A DNA stretch of 64,000 bases from Marsupella aquatica (GCA_973895155.1 OZ316893.1:24924001-24988000); one strand, 5' to 3'. Counted from the first letter of the stretch, positions 48,901 through 61,362 are shown. Notes: generated from the sequence alone by a model not told the origin. A program made the numbers and translations.

Positions 48901-49210
48901 GGAACTCTCAAATGTTGTGCTTGAGCTGATAAAAGGCCCATACTGTCAATGATATATCTTAGTTCATCTTGCTCTCGAGTATTCAGCAATCCTGTTCCCC
49001 AAGATCCACCCATACAATTCTTTCAGTTAGATATTCTTTCCTATAAGATGCAAGGCTGAATGGAATGGTGAAAAGTGTGGATTACATGAATAACTGTCTT
49101 TAATAATGCATAAAACTACATGACAAACCTAATTGTTTGCTGTCCCAGAAGGAGATTCTTGGCTTGCTCCGCAAACTTCTCAAACACGCCACATTGCATG
49201 CCACTTCCAT
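45961..49210 (-). CDS. ATAT1-like: Alpha-tubulin N-acetyltransferase (ATAT1/MEC-17 family)
   Basis: Minus-strand exons are 49210-49129 (tentative), 48991-48694, 48471-48403, 47961-47889 and 46908-45961. All are in phase, 489 residues with that start. The enzyme transfers acetyl from acetyl-CoA to Lys40 of alpha-tubulin inside microtubules, mainly in cilia and flagella. Family landmarks in order are LSAQAQHLRVPITD (conserved Gln of the active site), KGMLKVGVKNLYI, PLCVLDFYVHEKNQR (the Asp matching the catalytic Asp157 of human ATAT1), the acetyl-CoA loop QRLGLGHELFEAML, IDRPSTKLHSFMNKHY, and YVPQ continuing across an intron into QSNQFVVFKEYF. The domain ends about residue 190. The remaining 300 residues are a Ser/Arg-rich tail without known domains, as in many family members. 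The N-terminal exon is the least certain part; the Met in 49013 would be an alternative start if that intron is not used. Flowering plants lack this gene. Confidence 0.92.
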
Positions 49211-51404
49211 GGCAGGGTTATTGTTGAGATGTCCCGGGCTTTAAAACATGCTGGAATCAAAGTCCTTTATATTGTCTCCCAAAGCTCTCTGCAGCTTGAC
49301 GCAATCGAATGATATATCTTCTATAAAATACACAATCTAAATAAAAATCAGATTTGAAAGAAGTTTCTACTAGCTACACAGGTCAGGAGCATTGATTTTG
49401 TTTTTGAAAATGTTCAGTTCTTTGGATTTTGGATCTGAACCAAGGTTCACAATCCAAACCCAATTCAGAAAGAATCTCACAACATTTAATTAAAGGTCAG
49501 AATGGTCCCAACTTTCTTAATCATTCCCAGAGGATGATCCATGCTGAAGGAAAGGTCTTTTAGGCACCACCAAAAAGCCTTCGCATGATAAGTGAGTTTC
49601 AAACCTAAATATGGGCTACACCATTAATTGATTTCAAAGGAATGCACTTTGCCAAAGTTGAATAAGCTATTTCTGGTAGAAAGAAAGTGTGCTTTGTTAT
49701 ATCTACTAGCCCAAAGACCAGTGCATGCACAGGATAGGCTCCCTGTACCTAGACTCCCCTTGCTGGTCTCTACGCAGAAGCATAGTCTAAATATTAAAAT
49801 TTCTTGTTAATTAGGAAGGCCTATGGCTTCACTCTAAGGAGTAAATAAATCATGAATGGGATAATATAGATTTCCAACAACTTGGACAGAAAAAATCTGA
49901 CTCCCTTAGTTCCCCTTGGGACAATTCAAACCACATGAAACCCAAAACTACATTTCAAAATTATTTTAGAAAGAGATTGGAAAAGCATAGGAACTCAAAT
50001 ATAATAAATTCAGAAAAATGAATCTACCCAAATATGTACCTTTTATAAACTGAATACGTCATTTTAAGTTGGTAGTGGAGATTATCTAGATTAGCCCTGG
50101 CTCACATGTAATAGTTATGTCAAATCTACAGTTATTGATTCACTTTATAGTTGCATTAATTTAAGCAGTGTGTATATCCATTGTCAATCTAAAATTTAGA
50201 TTGAACCCTTGGCCCTCTGCATCTTTCTTCAAAAAGCCCACCAAAAAAGCCCCCCCAAATCTAACTCAATCTGGTCGCTTGACAAGTATTGATGTACACT
50301 GAAAAAGATGCATACATTCGCATTTCATGGCGAGAGTAGTTTGCAAACAACACATGAGCCCATGTTCCACACAGAATGCCTTTGTGACACTAAGTCAGTT
50401 TTTTGGAATTGGTGAAGGTGTTAGAATTTGCAATATTGTGGATAAGGTCCATAGAGCTTGGTGATGTGAGATAGAGGCTTTATAAATCCTTAAGTTTGGC
50501 ACTCATTTATTGTCTGCTCAGATTACATATAGAAACAGACCTGAGGGGGCCCTTCTTAGCCATTGTAGACTGATGCTAGCTCTCTTGCAAACAGAACTGT
50601 CTAATTTCATGCCTTAAAGGGAAAACTGCAGAACCAACTCAAGACTTTTATCAAAATCAACCGCCACCCACCATTTTCCTGTGGACTATAGATGGATGGA
50701 CAGACAAAACAGCAATACCGATGGACAGACAAAACAGCCATACAGATGGACAGATAGACAAATATTCATGAGGTTTCCCTAGGATATCAGTTGTTTTGCT
50801 TGGGAGTTGTGGCAAACTGCTCATAGCTCAAATTGAATGTCAAATTGGCTCAAGACCGTGAAAATATTTTAAATCATTAGGTACTGTACAAAGGAACAAT
50901 GTTAATTACAAGATGCCATGCACCTTAATTGAGTCTTCTTTGGCCCTGCTATGTCTGATAATCAAGGAATCGATAATAGATAGTATTCATTGGATCTTGA
51001 GGATGGACAATAAATCAATGGGGAACTCTAAATGCCAATGGGGAAATTATCATTGTCAAAGCTAATTATAATTGTTCTAGTTGTCAACATTACATATGTG
51101 AAAAGTATGTTTTCCTCATTTAAGTTTGTGTAGATAATTGTGTAGAATAAATGAAAGATGCTCCTCAAGTACACCTCCTACGCTCTTGACTGAGAGTAAG
51201 TATTGGTTCCCGATCCTATTCATGTTGCCATTTTTCAAAACATATTGACACCTTTCTTATTGATTCACTATTGACTGAACAGACCCCTCAAGAGAATCGT
51301 ATCCACCACCAAATGTCTAGGTTTCTGTATATTGAAGGTGGGGCCATGATACGTTAAGAAGATAGATTCCAACCAAATTGCAGACGAGAGTTGAAGCTGA
51401 TAGG
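49211..51404. promoter_or_regulatory. Shared upstream region of two cilium genes
   Basis: This 2.2-kb stretch separates two genes that point away from each other. No coding family is seen. It holds a diverged copy (49680-49860) of a repeat also present at about 51990-52160, sharing GATGGCTTCACTCTA or ATGGCTTCACTCTA, and three tandem copies of a GATGGACAGACAAAACAGC unit at 50694-50760. I cannot point to a defined promoter element. Confidence 0.4.
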
Positions 51405-53474
51405 ATGCATGAGCAACTACAAAAACTAGTGGATGAAAAGGGTTTGAAGTATAGCAAAGAGTTGCAAGGCTCCATCGAGGATGATGCCAAAAGGGCAACT
51501 ATCAACTCCGTTAAATTAAGGGCCGCTGCTCAACATGTGGACTATCCTGCTTTTGCTGCTTTGGCAAGTGATACTCTTTGCAAAATTTCACTCTCATTAC
51601 TCTACTCATTGGTATGGCTATTATGTGCTTTATCCTCCCGGTTAAGTACTAAGACAATTTCAATTTGTAAAAATATTTCAAACTCCATTTGACAAGATTA
51701 ACTATGATGATGAAATTTTGTACCATGCAATGATGAGAAAAAAAGTCTTGGCTCACAACTTCTTACTATAGCTCTTACGGTACTAAAATACAAGGATTTG
51801 TTGGTTTTTACAAGAGAAAGAGAACAGTACTAAAAGAAAAATTGTTCTTCTTAGCAAAAACTCACAAATATCAACTGCTTAAGGTGAAGTGGGGCCTTTA
51901 CAACAATTTAGGTTCGTTGAACAGTTTTGGAGCATTGAAGTTTTTGGCATGTACAAGAACAAGCAAGCTTACCCACTTTTGACTCTAATAAAATTCAAGC
52001 TTACAAGACCAAATACCCATGTCATATGAACAGGAAGGGCTCCCCTACCCAGATTCTCCACATGTGCCATCCCTACTCAAAAGCTTCTAAATATAAACTT
52101 CTCCCTTGCTAGAGAATTAGGACTGATGGCTTCACTCTACAGAGTAGTCATGACTGGTAGGCTTTGATCATTAATCATAGATACTAGCCTCTTTACCTGT
52201 TCTTAAACACAAATAGAGGTGACGGCTAAGGAAGGCCTTGCAAAAGATTTCTTCCCTTACTATTTCCCGTTCATCTTTACCGCCTCCCTGTTTTCTGTAT
52301 GCACCCTCACTTTCAGTTAGGTCCTTAGAGCCATGGTCTAATCATTTCACTCTAGACAAGTAGGCTCAGAAAGTAGCTTTTGATTGCGCTTAATTAGTTA
52401 GTTAGTTAGATAGATAAATAGATTCAGTACACAAGTCTAGGTGGAGAGTGTTATGAGCAAAATTCTCCAAGGTACCTGCCCTGTAATTTCACCTTAGTGT
52501 TCTTAAAGTAGTAACAATAAAATAAAGGTTTGTAGGATTGGTGAATCAACAATAGTTTGGCAAGCTTACTCTTCTTATATATTAGAAATATCATATACTA
52601 GCCTGATTACCCATTTCTTGAATGTAACTCGACATGAGTAAAGAAAATAGCCTCACAGAAAAAAGGAATCCATCCATTTTTGTTCATCTTTGCCCCCATC
52701 CTGTTTATTATCTGCACTCTCACTTCCAGTTATGCCCCCAGTTGTACCCATGGTCTACATGCTTCACTCTAGACAGTAGGCCCATGGAGTACCTTTGGAT
52801 TGTGCTTTGTTAGTTAGATTATATTTAACCCGCACACTCAATTGTGTGTTCTATCTTTTGGATTCATTGTTCCACTGGAAGATAAGGATTAGCATGTGAT
52901 GATCAAATTATGGGGCCTGAAAGTGCACGTGTTCAGTATTCAGTTTATATGAGAGGGGGTGCAGCTTGGCATGGGGGTGATTAGAAGCTTGTTTTAGGCT
53001 GTCTTGAAGAAAGTTGAAGAAAGTTAAAACTTCAGTATGGTTTTATATGATTTAAAGCATCACAGGCAAAGAATTGTTCATGAAAATGGTTTTGGATAAT
53101 GTTTTGAAACTCTTTAATGATTGGGTGTGTTGAGAGAAAGATTCCAAATGAAATTTGAAATTTTGCATGAACTGAATTACTAATTCAATATCATTTCTTT
53201 GACAGTATTGATTGTTTATTTGCAGGTGTCATGTGCTCACCTAAAACCTATGACACGAAAAGAGCTTGATAGTAGAGAAAAAAGGATTCCAAACCTCAAT
53301 CAAAGTGTCCGCGCATGGTCCTTCGATTCAAGAAGCACAGACTCTGCAAGCACTCCTAGGACAATGCTAATTTCACCAACACAATCTTCTCAAGTTGCAA
53401 GCAAACCTTCAAGGCCCACAACAAGTGAATCCATCAGTTTTGCACCTAAGGTTCACACTAGGAAATTCAACTAG
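51405..53474 (+). CDS. CCDC103-like: CCDC103-like dynein arm attachment factor (N-terminal domain only)
   Basis: Two exons, 51405-51563 and 53226-53474, give 135 residues. The protein matches the N-terminal domain of CCDC103 (dynein attachment factor, N-terminus): a Met close to the domain start, YSKELQGSIEDDAKRAT, NSVKLRAAAQHVDYPAFAAL, then VSCAHLKPMTRKELDSREK after the intron, corresponding to the conserved SHLKPL-(E/T)RK block. CCDC103 helps anchor dynein arms to axonemal doublets and aids their cytoplasmic assembly. The animal protein is about 240 residues with an RPAP3-type C-terminal domain. Here the second exon ends after a Ser/Thr-rich tail with no such domain. The donor appears to be GC (TTG followed by GCAAGT), with an ordinary acceptor TTTGCAG. 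An upstream exon could exist because an acceptor-like TTGCAG lies at 51378-51383, but the Met at 51405 fits the family start. Confidence 0.85.
52262..52818. repeat. Diverged 150-bp duplication in the CCDC103-like intron
   Basis: 52262-52410 and 52675-52818 share GTTCATCTTT, CCTGTTT, CACTTTCAGTTA or CACTTCCAGTTA, CCATGGTCTA, TTCACTCTAGACA, AGTAGGC and a TTAGTTAG end in the same order. They are part of the same dispersed repeat-rich sequence seen upstream. Confidence 0.7.
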
Positions 53475-54240
53475 TTATGCTTTCACTCTCCCTCAAATGA
53501 ACAGAATGAAGTTCTTGTGTTCTAGCTTCAAGAGAATTGGTTTTTGTCCTATGTGGGATTCTTATGTGCGTGTGCCCTGTGTGGCTTCCCCTCATCTGTG
53601 AGGTTTATGCGGAATTAGCTCTGCGAGATTTAACATCAGCAGTTTGTAAGACATTTTATAATTGCATATCACACCAATTAATGTTAAGCTGCCTTCCAGA
53701 ATGATACCGAAAAATGATAATAGTCTATCTTCATTTCACACAAACTTAGGCTAAGCAAATAACATGTGATGAAGATACTTTAGTTCAGTAGTTTTATGTA
53801 TTGCAACACATTGCACTCTGCCTTTGAGACCTGCTGCCCCCTAAGCGGATGCACCACAGCAATAGCTAAGGGTAGTGTCCACTGACCATGGTAACAGGGA
53901 TTGTGCCTCAACCGTGATAGCAGTCAACCATCAAGGTGGTCTTCCAGTACCATACCCAATGAACATTGTTTACAACACTGTCCATTGACAGTTGATACAA
54001 TGAACTAAAGTGTAAAGCAAAAACCCCATCAAGGGGGAGTGTTCACTTTGCAAGTTAAATGACTATTAAAGCAAAATGTGAACAAGATGTAAACCTTTGC
54101 CCTTGCCTTGAAGGTCTGAACTCAAGATTAGATTTGGGAATTCTCTTGCATAAAGAGAAAACTCTTGAAGGGATTTAACATACTCAAATAAGTGAAAGCA
54201 TTTTCAGAGGAGAACCGAAATATACACAAAAGAGAAAATG
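53475..54240. other. No gene recognised
   Basis: The start of this stretch is likely the 3' untranslated region of the CCDC103-like gene. I found no exon that would restore an RPAP3-type C-terminal domain. Confidence 0.4.
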
Positions 54241-55325
54241 TTAGAGGGATTTAAGGATTTAAGCATTCTCTTCCGTACAGTACAAAAATATACAAAGAGG
54301 TAAATCTTGAAAGGACATAAAGGATTTGTGCCTTCTGTTAGTACAGGAACGGATCTGACATGACATTCTGGGTCCATTAGATATATAATAATTATTATCT
54401 ACAACTATAATAAGGGATTCTACATTTTTTGACCTTCATCCCAATAAAAAAAAGCTAATGGGCGTGAAAGATCCACATCCATTGGATTTGTTTGGCTGTT
54501 TTCCCTGACCATTGATGAAAGAAATGGACACCCCTAGTGCATATGCGCTTCCCCATGCTACCCCATAAATGCCCCGGCCTGACTCCCTATGGGCCGTCTC
54601 TCCTTGCGACGTGCAACGCATGGGCATAGGGCTCATAAGCTACAATTGTCCAAGAAGATGCAAAGAGAAAATTCTTGAAGGTATTCAAGCACTTGGGCAT
54701 TCTGGACCATAAAGTACACACAGAGAACGTCTTAAAGGGATTTAAGGATTTGAGCATTCTCTTCCTTAAAAGTACATAAACATACAAAAGACAGACATGT
54801 TACAGGGATTCAAGTATTTGGGCATTCTCTTCCTTAAAGTACAGAAAACATACAAAAGACAAGATCTTAAAGGGATTTAAGGACTCGGGCATTCTCGTCC
54901 TCAAAGTACAGAAAATACAAAAGACAGAGATTTGGGCATTCTCTTCCTTAAAGTACAGAAAATACAAAAGACAGAGATATAGGTATTTGGGCATTCGGGC
55001 ATTCTCTTCCTTAAAGTACAGAAAAATACAAAAGACAGAGATTTAAGGATTTGGGCATCCTCTTCCATTAAGTACAGAAAAATGCAAAGACAGAGATTTA
55101 AGGATTTGGGCATTCTCTTCCTTAAAGTAGAAAAATACAAAAGACAGAGATAAGAGATTCAAGGATTTGGGCATTCAGTTCCTTAAAGTACAGAAACATA
55201 CAAAGAGGAACATCTCAAAGTGATTTGGATTTGGTCGTCATTCTCTTCCACAAATATAGGAAGAGAATGATATAGAAAGCGAAAATTCTTGATAGGATCC
55301 GAAGATTTGGGCATTCTCGTCGAGA
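54241..55325. repeat. Tandem array, about 50-68-bp unit, about 12 copies
   Basis: The phrase GATTTAAGGATTTGGGCATTC, with CTTCCTTAAAGTACAGAAAA and ATACAAAAGACAGAGA, recurs. The GGGCATTC core occurs at 54695, 54752 (variant), 54820, 54887, 54934, 54989, 54997, 55053, 55108, 55169 and 55309. More diverged units lie at 54241-54345. A non-repeat insert, 54350-54640, splits the array. It ends about 200 bp before the TruB-type gene starts, so it occupies that gene's promoter region. Minus-strand frames through it encode a repetitive peptide and are not called. Confidence 0.9.
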
Positions 55326-55530
55326 AATCTCTTTCCTTTAATTTAATTAAGGTCGAGAAGTATACCAATAGAGCAATCTTCACGGGATTTATCGATACTC
55401 GAATCTCGATGAGAGCTTTTTCAGAGCAGACTGATGTACGCAGAAAATCCTCAGGTGGCTCGAGCTGCTGCGCATGAGAGATCCAGCGATGGCGATCTAA
55501 CAATCCTCTCGTCGTGGCCGCAGAGCAGGG

Positions 55531-58500
55531 ATGACGGGCATGCTTGCCAACGCCGGGGCGATGCCCGCTCGTTCTCCGCACCTCAATCTCAAGCTCGAAT
55601 CCTTCCGCAAGCTCAAATCCGCGTTCGCCACCCCTCTACCTCGCTCATGGAGCGGCAGCGGCAGCCAGCAATCAACTCTGCTCTCTGGAGATGGCGTCCC
55701 TGCAACGACGACGATTGCTGCTGCGTTTAGAGCGAGGGGAGATGGCCGGGAGGAGAAGATAACGAGGAGGCTGCCCGTTTTCGGTTCATTCGGTGGCCAG
55801 GGTGATGGAGATGAAGAAGAACGCGCTGGCACTAGGTCGAAGCATTACGGTACGAGGTATTCTCATCCTGAGCTGAAAGCTTCATGGACTCGCCCTCGCG
55901 CAGAAAAGGCGGACGTCGATGGGAGCAGGCAGACGAAATGGACTCGTTCGCCAGAGCGGAACGCGAATCGTCAGAATTTCAGCAGCAGCAGAGCTGCATT
56001 CGGAACCAATGTAGTGGCTAGAAACAATGGTGGAGGAGGAGCACGACGACGGCGAGGGGAATTGGGAAACGAGGGCAGTAGCAGTAGCAAAAGCAGCAGC
56101 AGCAGCAGCAGGAGGGGGAGTTCAGGGTTTCAAGGTGCTGCGGAGAATGATGATCTTGCGAGAGAGGAGCGGAGGGCAGTGTTCGAGAAGTGGGCGTGGG
56201 AAAAATTTAGGGAGGCTGGAACCACGGCCCTGCCGGCTATAGAGGAGATGAGACGAACTTTCGCTCCAGGATCTCCCCGGCTGGGCCCTCACTTGGTCTC
56301 CAGTGGAGTACAACCAGATACAAATTTCGCCATGCAGAAAAACCTTGAGCCCCGTCAAACAGTGGGTAGAAGTAGTTTCATTGGCTCACCAATTGCGGAT
56401 TACCGGAATTCAGGCAGGATAGCAAGTGCAAACGGAGGATATGGAAGTAGTAGAGTGGATCGTCGAGGCTCATCATCGTCGCCTACTAGCAGGTTTGGAG
56501 CAGGCATGTCTGAGCACCAGCTCGTGGCTAGATCAAGCACAAGATCCGAGTCATGGTCCCCGAGATCTTCAGCAACCAGCCCGGGCAGCAGATCTGCATC
56601 GAATATAGCCTCGAGCGTGGGAATCCAATTTCCTGCAGAGGAATCTGGAAAGACCACGAGGGAAGAGACTGGTGGAAAACCAGTTCCAGAGCCCCTCCTT
56701 GTGAAGAGGAAAATGAAGTTCCCAATCAATTTTTATGGACGTGCGGGAACTGTCATGCTGGTTGACAAACCCCAAGGTATGTCGCATTGAAATCAGCTTG
56801 GGGCTGGTAATGCCGTAATGTACATAATAAGAATTTTCGCAAAGTGTGCCTCTGCAGTCAGAAGAAAACCATTCTAGCCTGTAATTTGGGTGGGGTGACG
56901 ATTTAGGCTTAGACTGTAAGATTTAAGATTTAGGGTTTAGGGTTTAAGGTTACTTCTCGAGAGCCTTACTCAAGCGTCCGAGGGACAAATTTTTAAGATT
57001 CGTTCTGCACGGGAATCCTCTCATCATTTTAGGGCTATGCTCCTTGACTATACTCGTTAAACCCTCCTTGAAAAATTGAAGGTAATTTTAGAGTACGAAG
57101 TGTTCGAGAGGGCTCATTTGTGAGGGTCCTCAATTGACTGGTGTTTTGGGAGAAGTGAATCTAATCTAGGCCTTCGACTTCAGTATCGGTCGTCTTCTTT
57201 CAGCAGTCACTAGTAGACAAGAAGACCTCAGAGTACAAATTGATTTCCGTTCTAATTGGTTGATTACCATGTACCTTGTGGATGCCAGGTTGGACATCCT
57301 TTGCAGTTTGTGCGAAACTGCGACACTTGCTCAAAATTCAGAAGGTTCATGTCTTCCCTGAACCACAGCCTTTTGTATCTGAAGCAGAGGACATTAATTG
57401 TTTTTGATTTCCCTTTTGAGTTCTGTCAAAGCCATGGGGTCGATTCCAAAATATCAATTGGGCATTCTGCCAGGAACCAATTCAAAGGCAATCAAAATTG
57501 TTTATACATTAGGTCCTGAACTTTTGCCCACGTCGTTTGAAAGTAGACAGAGCCTGATATACAGAACACATTAATCAAGTTGAATCACGCGTTTCTAAGT
57601 GTCGAGGTCAATTCGACAAATGCATCGTAGTTTTGTGAGAAATTCTGAATGACCAGTCCGTTTCCTGACTTCAATGGGCCATTAGAGGAGAACAGCAGAT
57701 GAGCACACACAAACGAAAAGAAAACGAAGAAAAAAGAGAAGTGAAGAGAACGGAAAAGTAAAAATGCGGGAAATAAAACCGAAGAGGTAGAAATAAGGAA
57801 GCTTAAGCACCACAATTCGGTGGCCTCCTTGACATAGATACAAGCGATGGAGGATTTTAATATTTATTGTTCGACAGGTCGGACATGCCGGTACACTAGA
57901 TCCTATGGCAACTGGCTTATTAATTGTTTGTTTGGCAAAGGCAACAAAACTGGCTGACAGGTATGTCCAATTCCAATCTACAATTCCAATGCATCCTTTT
58001 TGTTGAGGTGGGTTGGCAGACTGCACAGTAGGCATGTTTTGGTCTCATGACCAAGAATTCACTTCGCGAGCTGGCTTTGTAGGTGTTCGATTTCATCTGA
58101 TGGCCTCACCTGATCCTAGAGTAATGGTTTTAAGATGGATTCTCTTCGGTCTTTCTGAAAGACAATTTTTGTACCGGCTTCTTTGGGATATATGACTTAC
58201 TTTGTCCATGATCAGCTTTCAAGCAATGACAAAGGTGTATTCTGGAACTTTTCGGCTTGGGGAGTTGACACCCTCTTTGGATGCAGACACAGAGGTTGGT
58301 AAACTCACCTAAAATATATCCAAAACCTTGGCGTTTTGAAAGGATTCAAACATGATCAAAGAACAGGTGTCGTTCCATGAAACCTAGTTTCGGTTCGAAT
58401 CTACACTCTGTCCGGAAGGCACTTTTTCTTGCGTGGTAGCCTGAAGCTGTATCAATAATTTTGAGTTTCTAATTGGCATATCTTCCGACGAGTAACCAGC

Positions 58501-60300
58501 AGACTTTAGTCTCTTTGAAACTTTACAAAGAATATGATTACAACCTCAAAGCCAACTTGGATTAAAAAGGGATGATGGTTCTGAACATGTGACCGTGATA
58601 TGAATCTATTCTCGCAAAGGATTTTGAGACCTTTAGATGTTGAGGGACGCGTATCATACGTCTGTCGTACAGGTATCAGATGTGTTACCCTGGGAACACA
58701 TTACTGATGATCAGCTTGAGCAAGCAAAGCAAGAATTCGTCGGTGACATATTTCAAACGCCTCCCATGTACTCTGCCATCAAGGTATGATACACTACCCG
58801 TAATAGTGGATTTTCACATAATGTGGTTTTTTTAACTTAAGAAACTTACATCACAGTATGTCAAGGATAATAAGTGTTGTCGTAACAGCTCTGGCACTGT
58901 ACTGGCAGAAGATGCTGTCGAGTTATTCTGCAGCTTTCCTGTTCAATTTTTGTATCGGGGGCCTTAGTTCCACGTCTTCCTCCTAGATCCAGGGAGAGAG
59001 GTATGGGCGTGACAGTTGTGCGTGCTATGGTTCTTCAGGTTGATGGAGAGAGACTATATGTGAAAGCTAGGAAAGGAGAGAAAATAGAAATACCGGCAAG
59101 GTTGGTGACGGTGAACGATTTTCAATTGGAGAGGAGCCCTGAGAACAGGTGACGTTTTGGTTTTCATTGAGTTTTGTTGAGGATAGTGTGGTTGTATCAT
59201 TCAGTCTTAATCTATTTCGACATGGAATATACGAAGCTCGTGATGGATAAGGTGAGGGTTTAAGCTTTGTTTGATAAGTGGACTTGACGTTGACAGTGCT
59301 AGTTCTTTGCTCTGTCCAAAGTAGGGTCTCTCGCCTATTCAGTGGTACCTTGCAAGTCCAACGTATGATACTTTGGAGAAATTTGAACTATTTTAAACTA
59401 GAAACAGTCAGTAGTGCCTAGATTAGGTCTTCCGTTCGTTTCGATTTTGTTGTCTGCTTGATAGCATCCAGCTATAGAAGTCCTTCCAACTCGAAGTGGT
59501 GCCCACTATGGCAGCTAAGACATGACAGTACGTTCACATGGTGTCTTATAGTTGAGAGCCCGACTTGAGTATGACGAGAGCATCAAATCATATAAATCAA
59601 TTTTAAATTGTGGACATTGAGATTAAATCTAGATCTACGTATGAAAGCAGTATCAATCTTACTGGGAGCAAACAGGGCCTTAAGCTTGATCGGTTGTGAT
59701 TTGACTTTCGATTTTGTGATTTCGCAGGCAGGATATCCATTTCAAAGTTACATGCTCCAAAGGAACTTATATACGGTCACTATGTGCTGACTTAGCTCGG
59801 GCTGTTGGCAGGTGAGGGTAGGGTAGGGCTTTCACTTTCCTGATACGTAGAAATTCTTTACGAGGTAATGCTTCAGGCAATGCCAAACGGCTGCTGCTGT
59901 TTGTATTATAGTTTTATTTTGCTGAAGTGTCACTGATTATTATTCGCTGACTTGCAGCTATGGTCATCTTACTGCCCTACGACGGGAAAAAATAGGTATT
60001 TCTTGTCCCTTTTCCTCTGAAACTTGTCAAAGGTTGTGTGTGGGACAACTAAAGCCAAGCAGATACATTTTGAAATTTCCACAGGTTTTGAGCAACTGTG
60101 ATTATCATATGATATCAGCATTAGATGCCCTTTCATCTTGAACTTCAGATTGAAAGGATATGCAAACATCGATGTGGATCTGAATTGTTACCTGATGGAA
60201 TGCAGGAAAATATAACGTTAAAGATGCCTGGCCGATTCTAGAGTTTGTGGAGCAGTACTCTCAAGGACGGGACCCTGTTGCAATCCACGCTAAAACTTGA
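55531..60300 (+). CDS. TruB-family tRNA pseudouridine synthase
   Basis: Nine plus-strand exons: 55531-56776, 57289-57344, 57878-57960, 58216-58294, 58673-58783, 59039-59148, 59728-59811, 59958-59995 and 60206-60300. All joins are in phase (633 residues). TruB enzymes turn U55 of the tRNA T-loop into pseudouridine. The catalytic half is about 400-633: [29 protein letters not shown] with the catalytic Asp at about 442, [56 protein letters not shown] and [13 protein letters not shown]. The first 400 residues are Ser/Arg/Gly-rich and low in complexity, encoded in a single long exon. The beginning could be an organelle targeting peptide, as bacterial-type TruB in plants is expected in plastids or mitochondria (inference). 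Flowering-plant relatives also have an N-terminal extension. The start is the first in-frame Met; the Met codon at 55561 is an alternative. Confidence 0.94.
56929..56949 (+). repeat. Short telomere-type repeat in TruB intron 1
   Basis: Two TTTAGGG units and one TTTAAGG variant lie in the first intron. This is the plant telomere repeat. Such short interstitial copies (telo-boxes) also occur near starts of translation-related plant genes. Confidence 0.8.
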
Positions 60301-61085
60301 GCTAGTTTCTGGCAGTGTTCATTTCAATGACTGAACGTGAATAGAGAAAACGCCATTCACCATCTACGAGTATGTTTCTTTATTATTTCCCGGCCTTCCT
60401 AGTCCCACTCTTATTGTCCCAATGTCGTCTATGCTGATACAAAGGAGCTAGCTATTCCATCATGAACAGTTAGGAGCTGGCCTTAAGTTCCCCTCTCTCC
60501 ACTTCCCATCCTCTGAGCAAAAGTTTTTCTCTGGCTCCCTTAACAGGTTAATTGGCCAGAAGTTTCCTTCTTAGCTCAGGACCTGCAAATTCAGCATGAT
60601 TGTTCATGAAGTCTGCTAAAACGTGCATTTTCCCTGAAGGATTGCCGCCTGCTTGAATTGTGCCCCCGCGAGATGAGCTATTTGCATTGATAAATCATCA
60701 TCATTTCCTGAACTTTCAGGCGCATGGACAGACTCCAACAAAATTTGATACTGAATTCAAGCAAAAGAATTGTCTATACTGACAGTAAAGCGGATGACCT
60801 GTACGTACGATTTTACCAAACCAAAGATTCCTAAATCCGGGAACAACTGAATAAAACAATGAAATGTTGTCCAATGATCTGACAATAGTGGAAGATCAAT
60901 GGGGGATTGAATAATATATCCAACATTGTTGATATGGGACAAATTATAGTAAGCTATCCAAAATGGCAATTTCTCGCCTTATCCCATTATCAACATCAAT
61001 TTAGGTGGTGAAGATTTCAAGGTGCCATCAATTATGAAGTATTGACTTTCCTGTTGCAATTGTAATAAAGTGCGAGCAATCCCAG
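60301..61085. other. 3' flank of the TruB-type gene
   Basis: The first few hundred bases are likely 3' untranslated region. No gene or clear repeat is visible. Confidence 0.4.
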
Positions 61086-61146
61086 TCATGGAACCTCTGA
61101 TTTAGAGGTTCCATGAACGTGAACTCTGATATAGAGTTCACGTTCA
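61086..61146. repeat. Two consecutive perfect hairpins
   Basis: Stem one is 13 bp: 61086-61098 with 61104-61116, loop GATTT. Stem two is 14 bp: 61114-61127 with 61133-61146, loop GATAT. The stems overlap by three bases, and both turn at CTCTGATNTAGAG, so one may derive from the other. Confidence 0.9.
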
Positions 61147-61362
61147 AATCTCCATGACTTCGTCCTTGAACTCAACTTCAAAAGTATCACTCATTCTGTC
61201 TCTAGGATGTACATAGCTGGAGGTGCATTGGTCAGTGAAGATATACCATGTGCCCATGCAGTTGTCTATAAGTTAGAGAAGGTGGACGATGGGTGTTAAT
61301 TGAAGGGTGCAGAGGAGCTGGTTGCCAAATTCTGTTCTTTCCGGGAAGTTTCATCACGAAGG

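Noticed and set aside
54587-55581. Minus-strand frames of repetitive Leu/Phe/Lys peptides
   Set aside because: They are shadows of the 50-68-bp array in front of the TruB-type gene.
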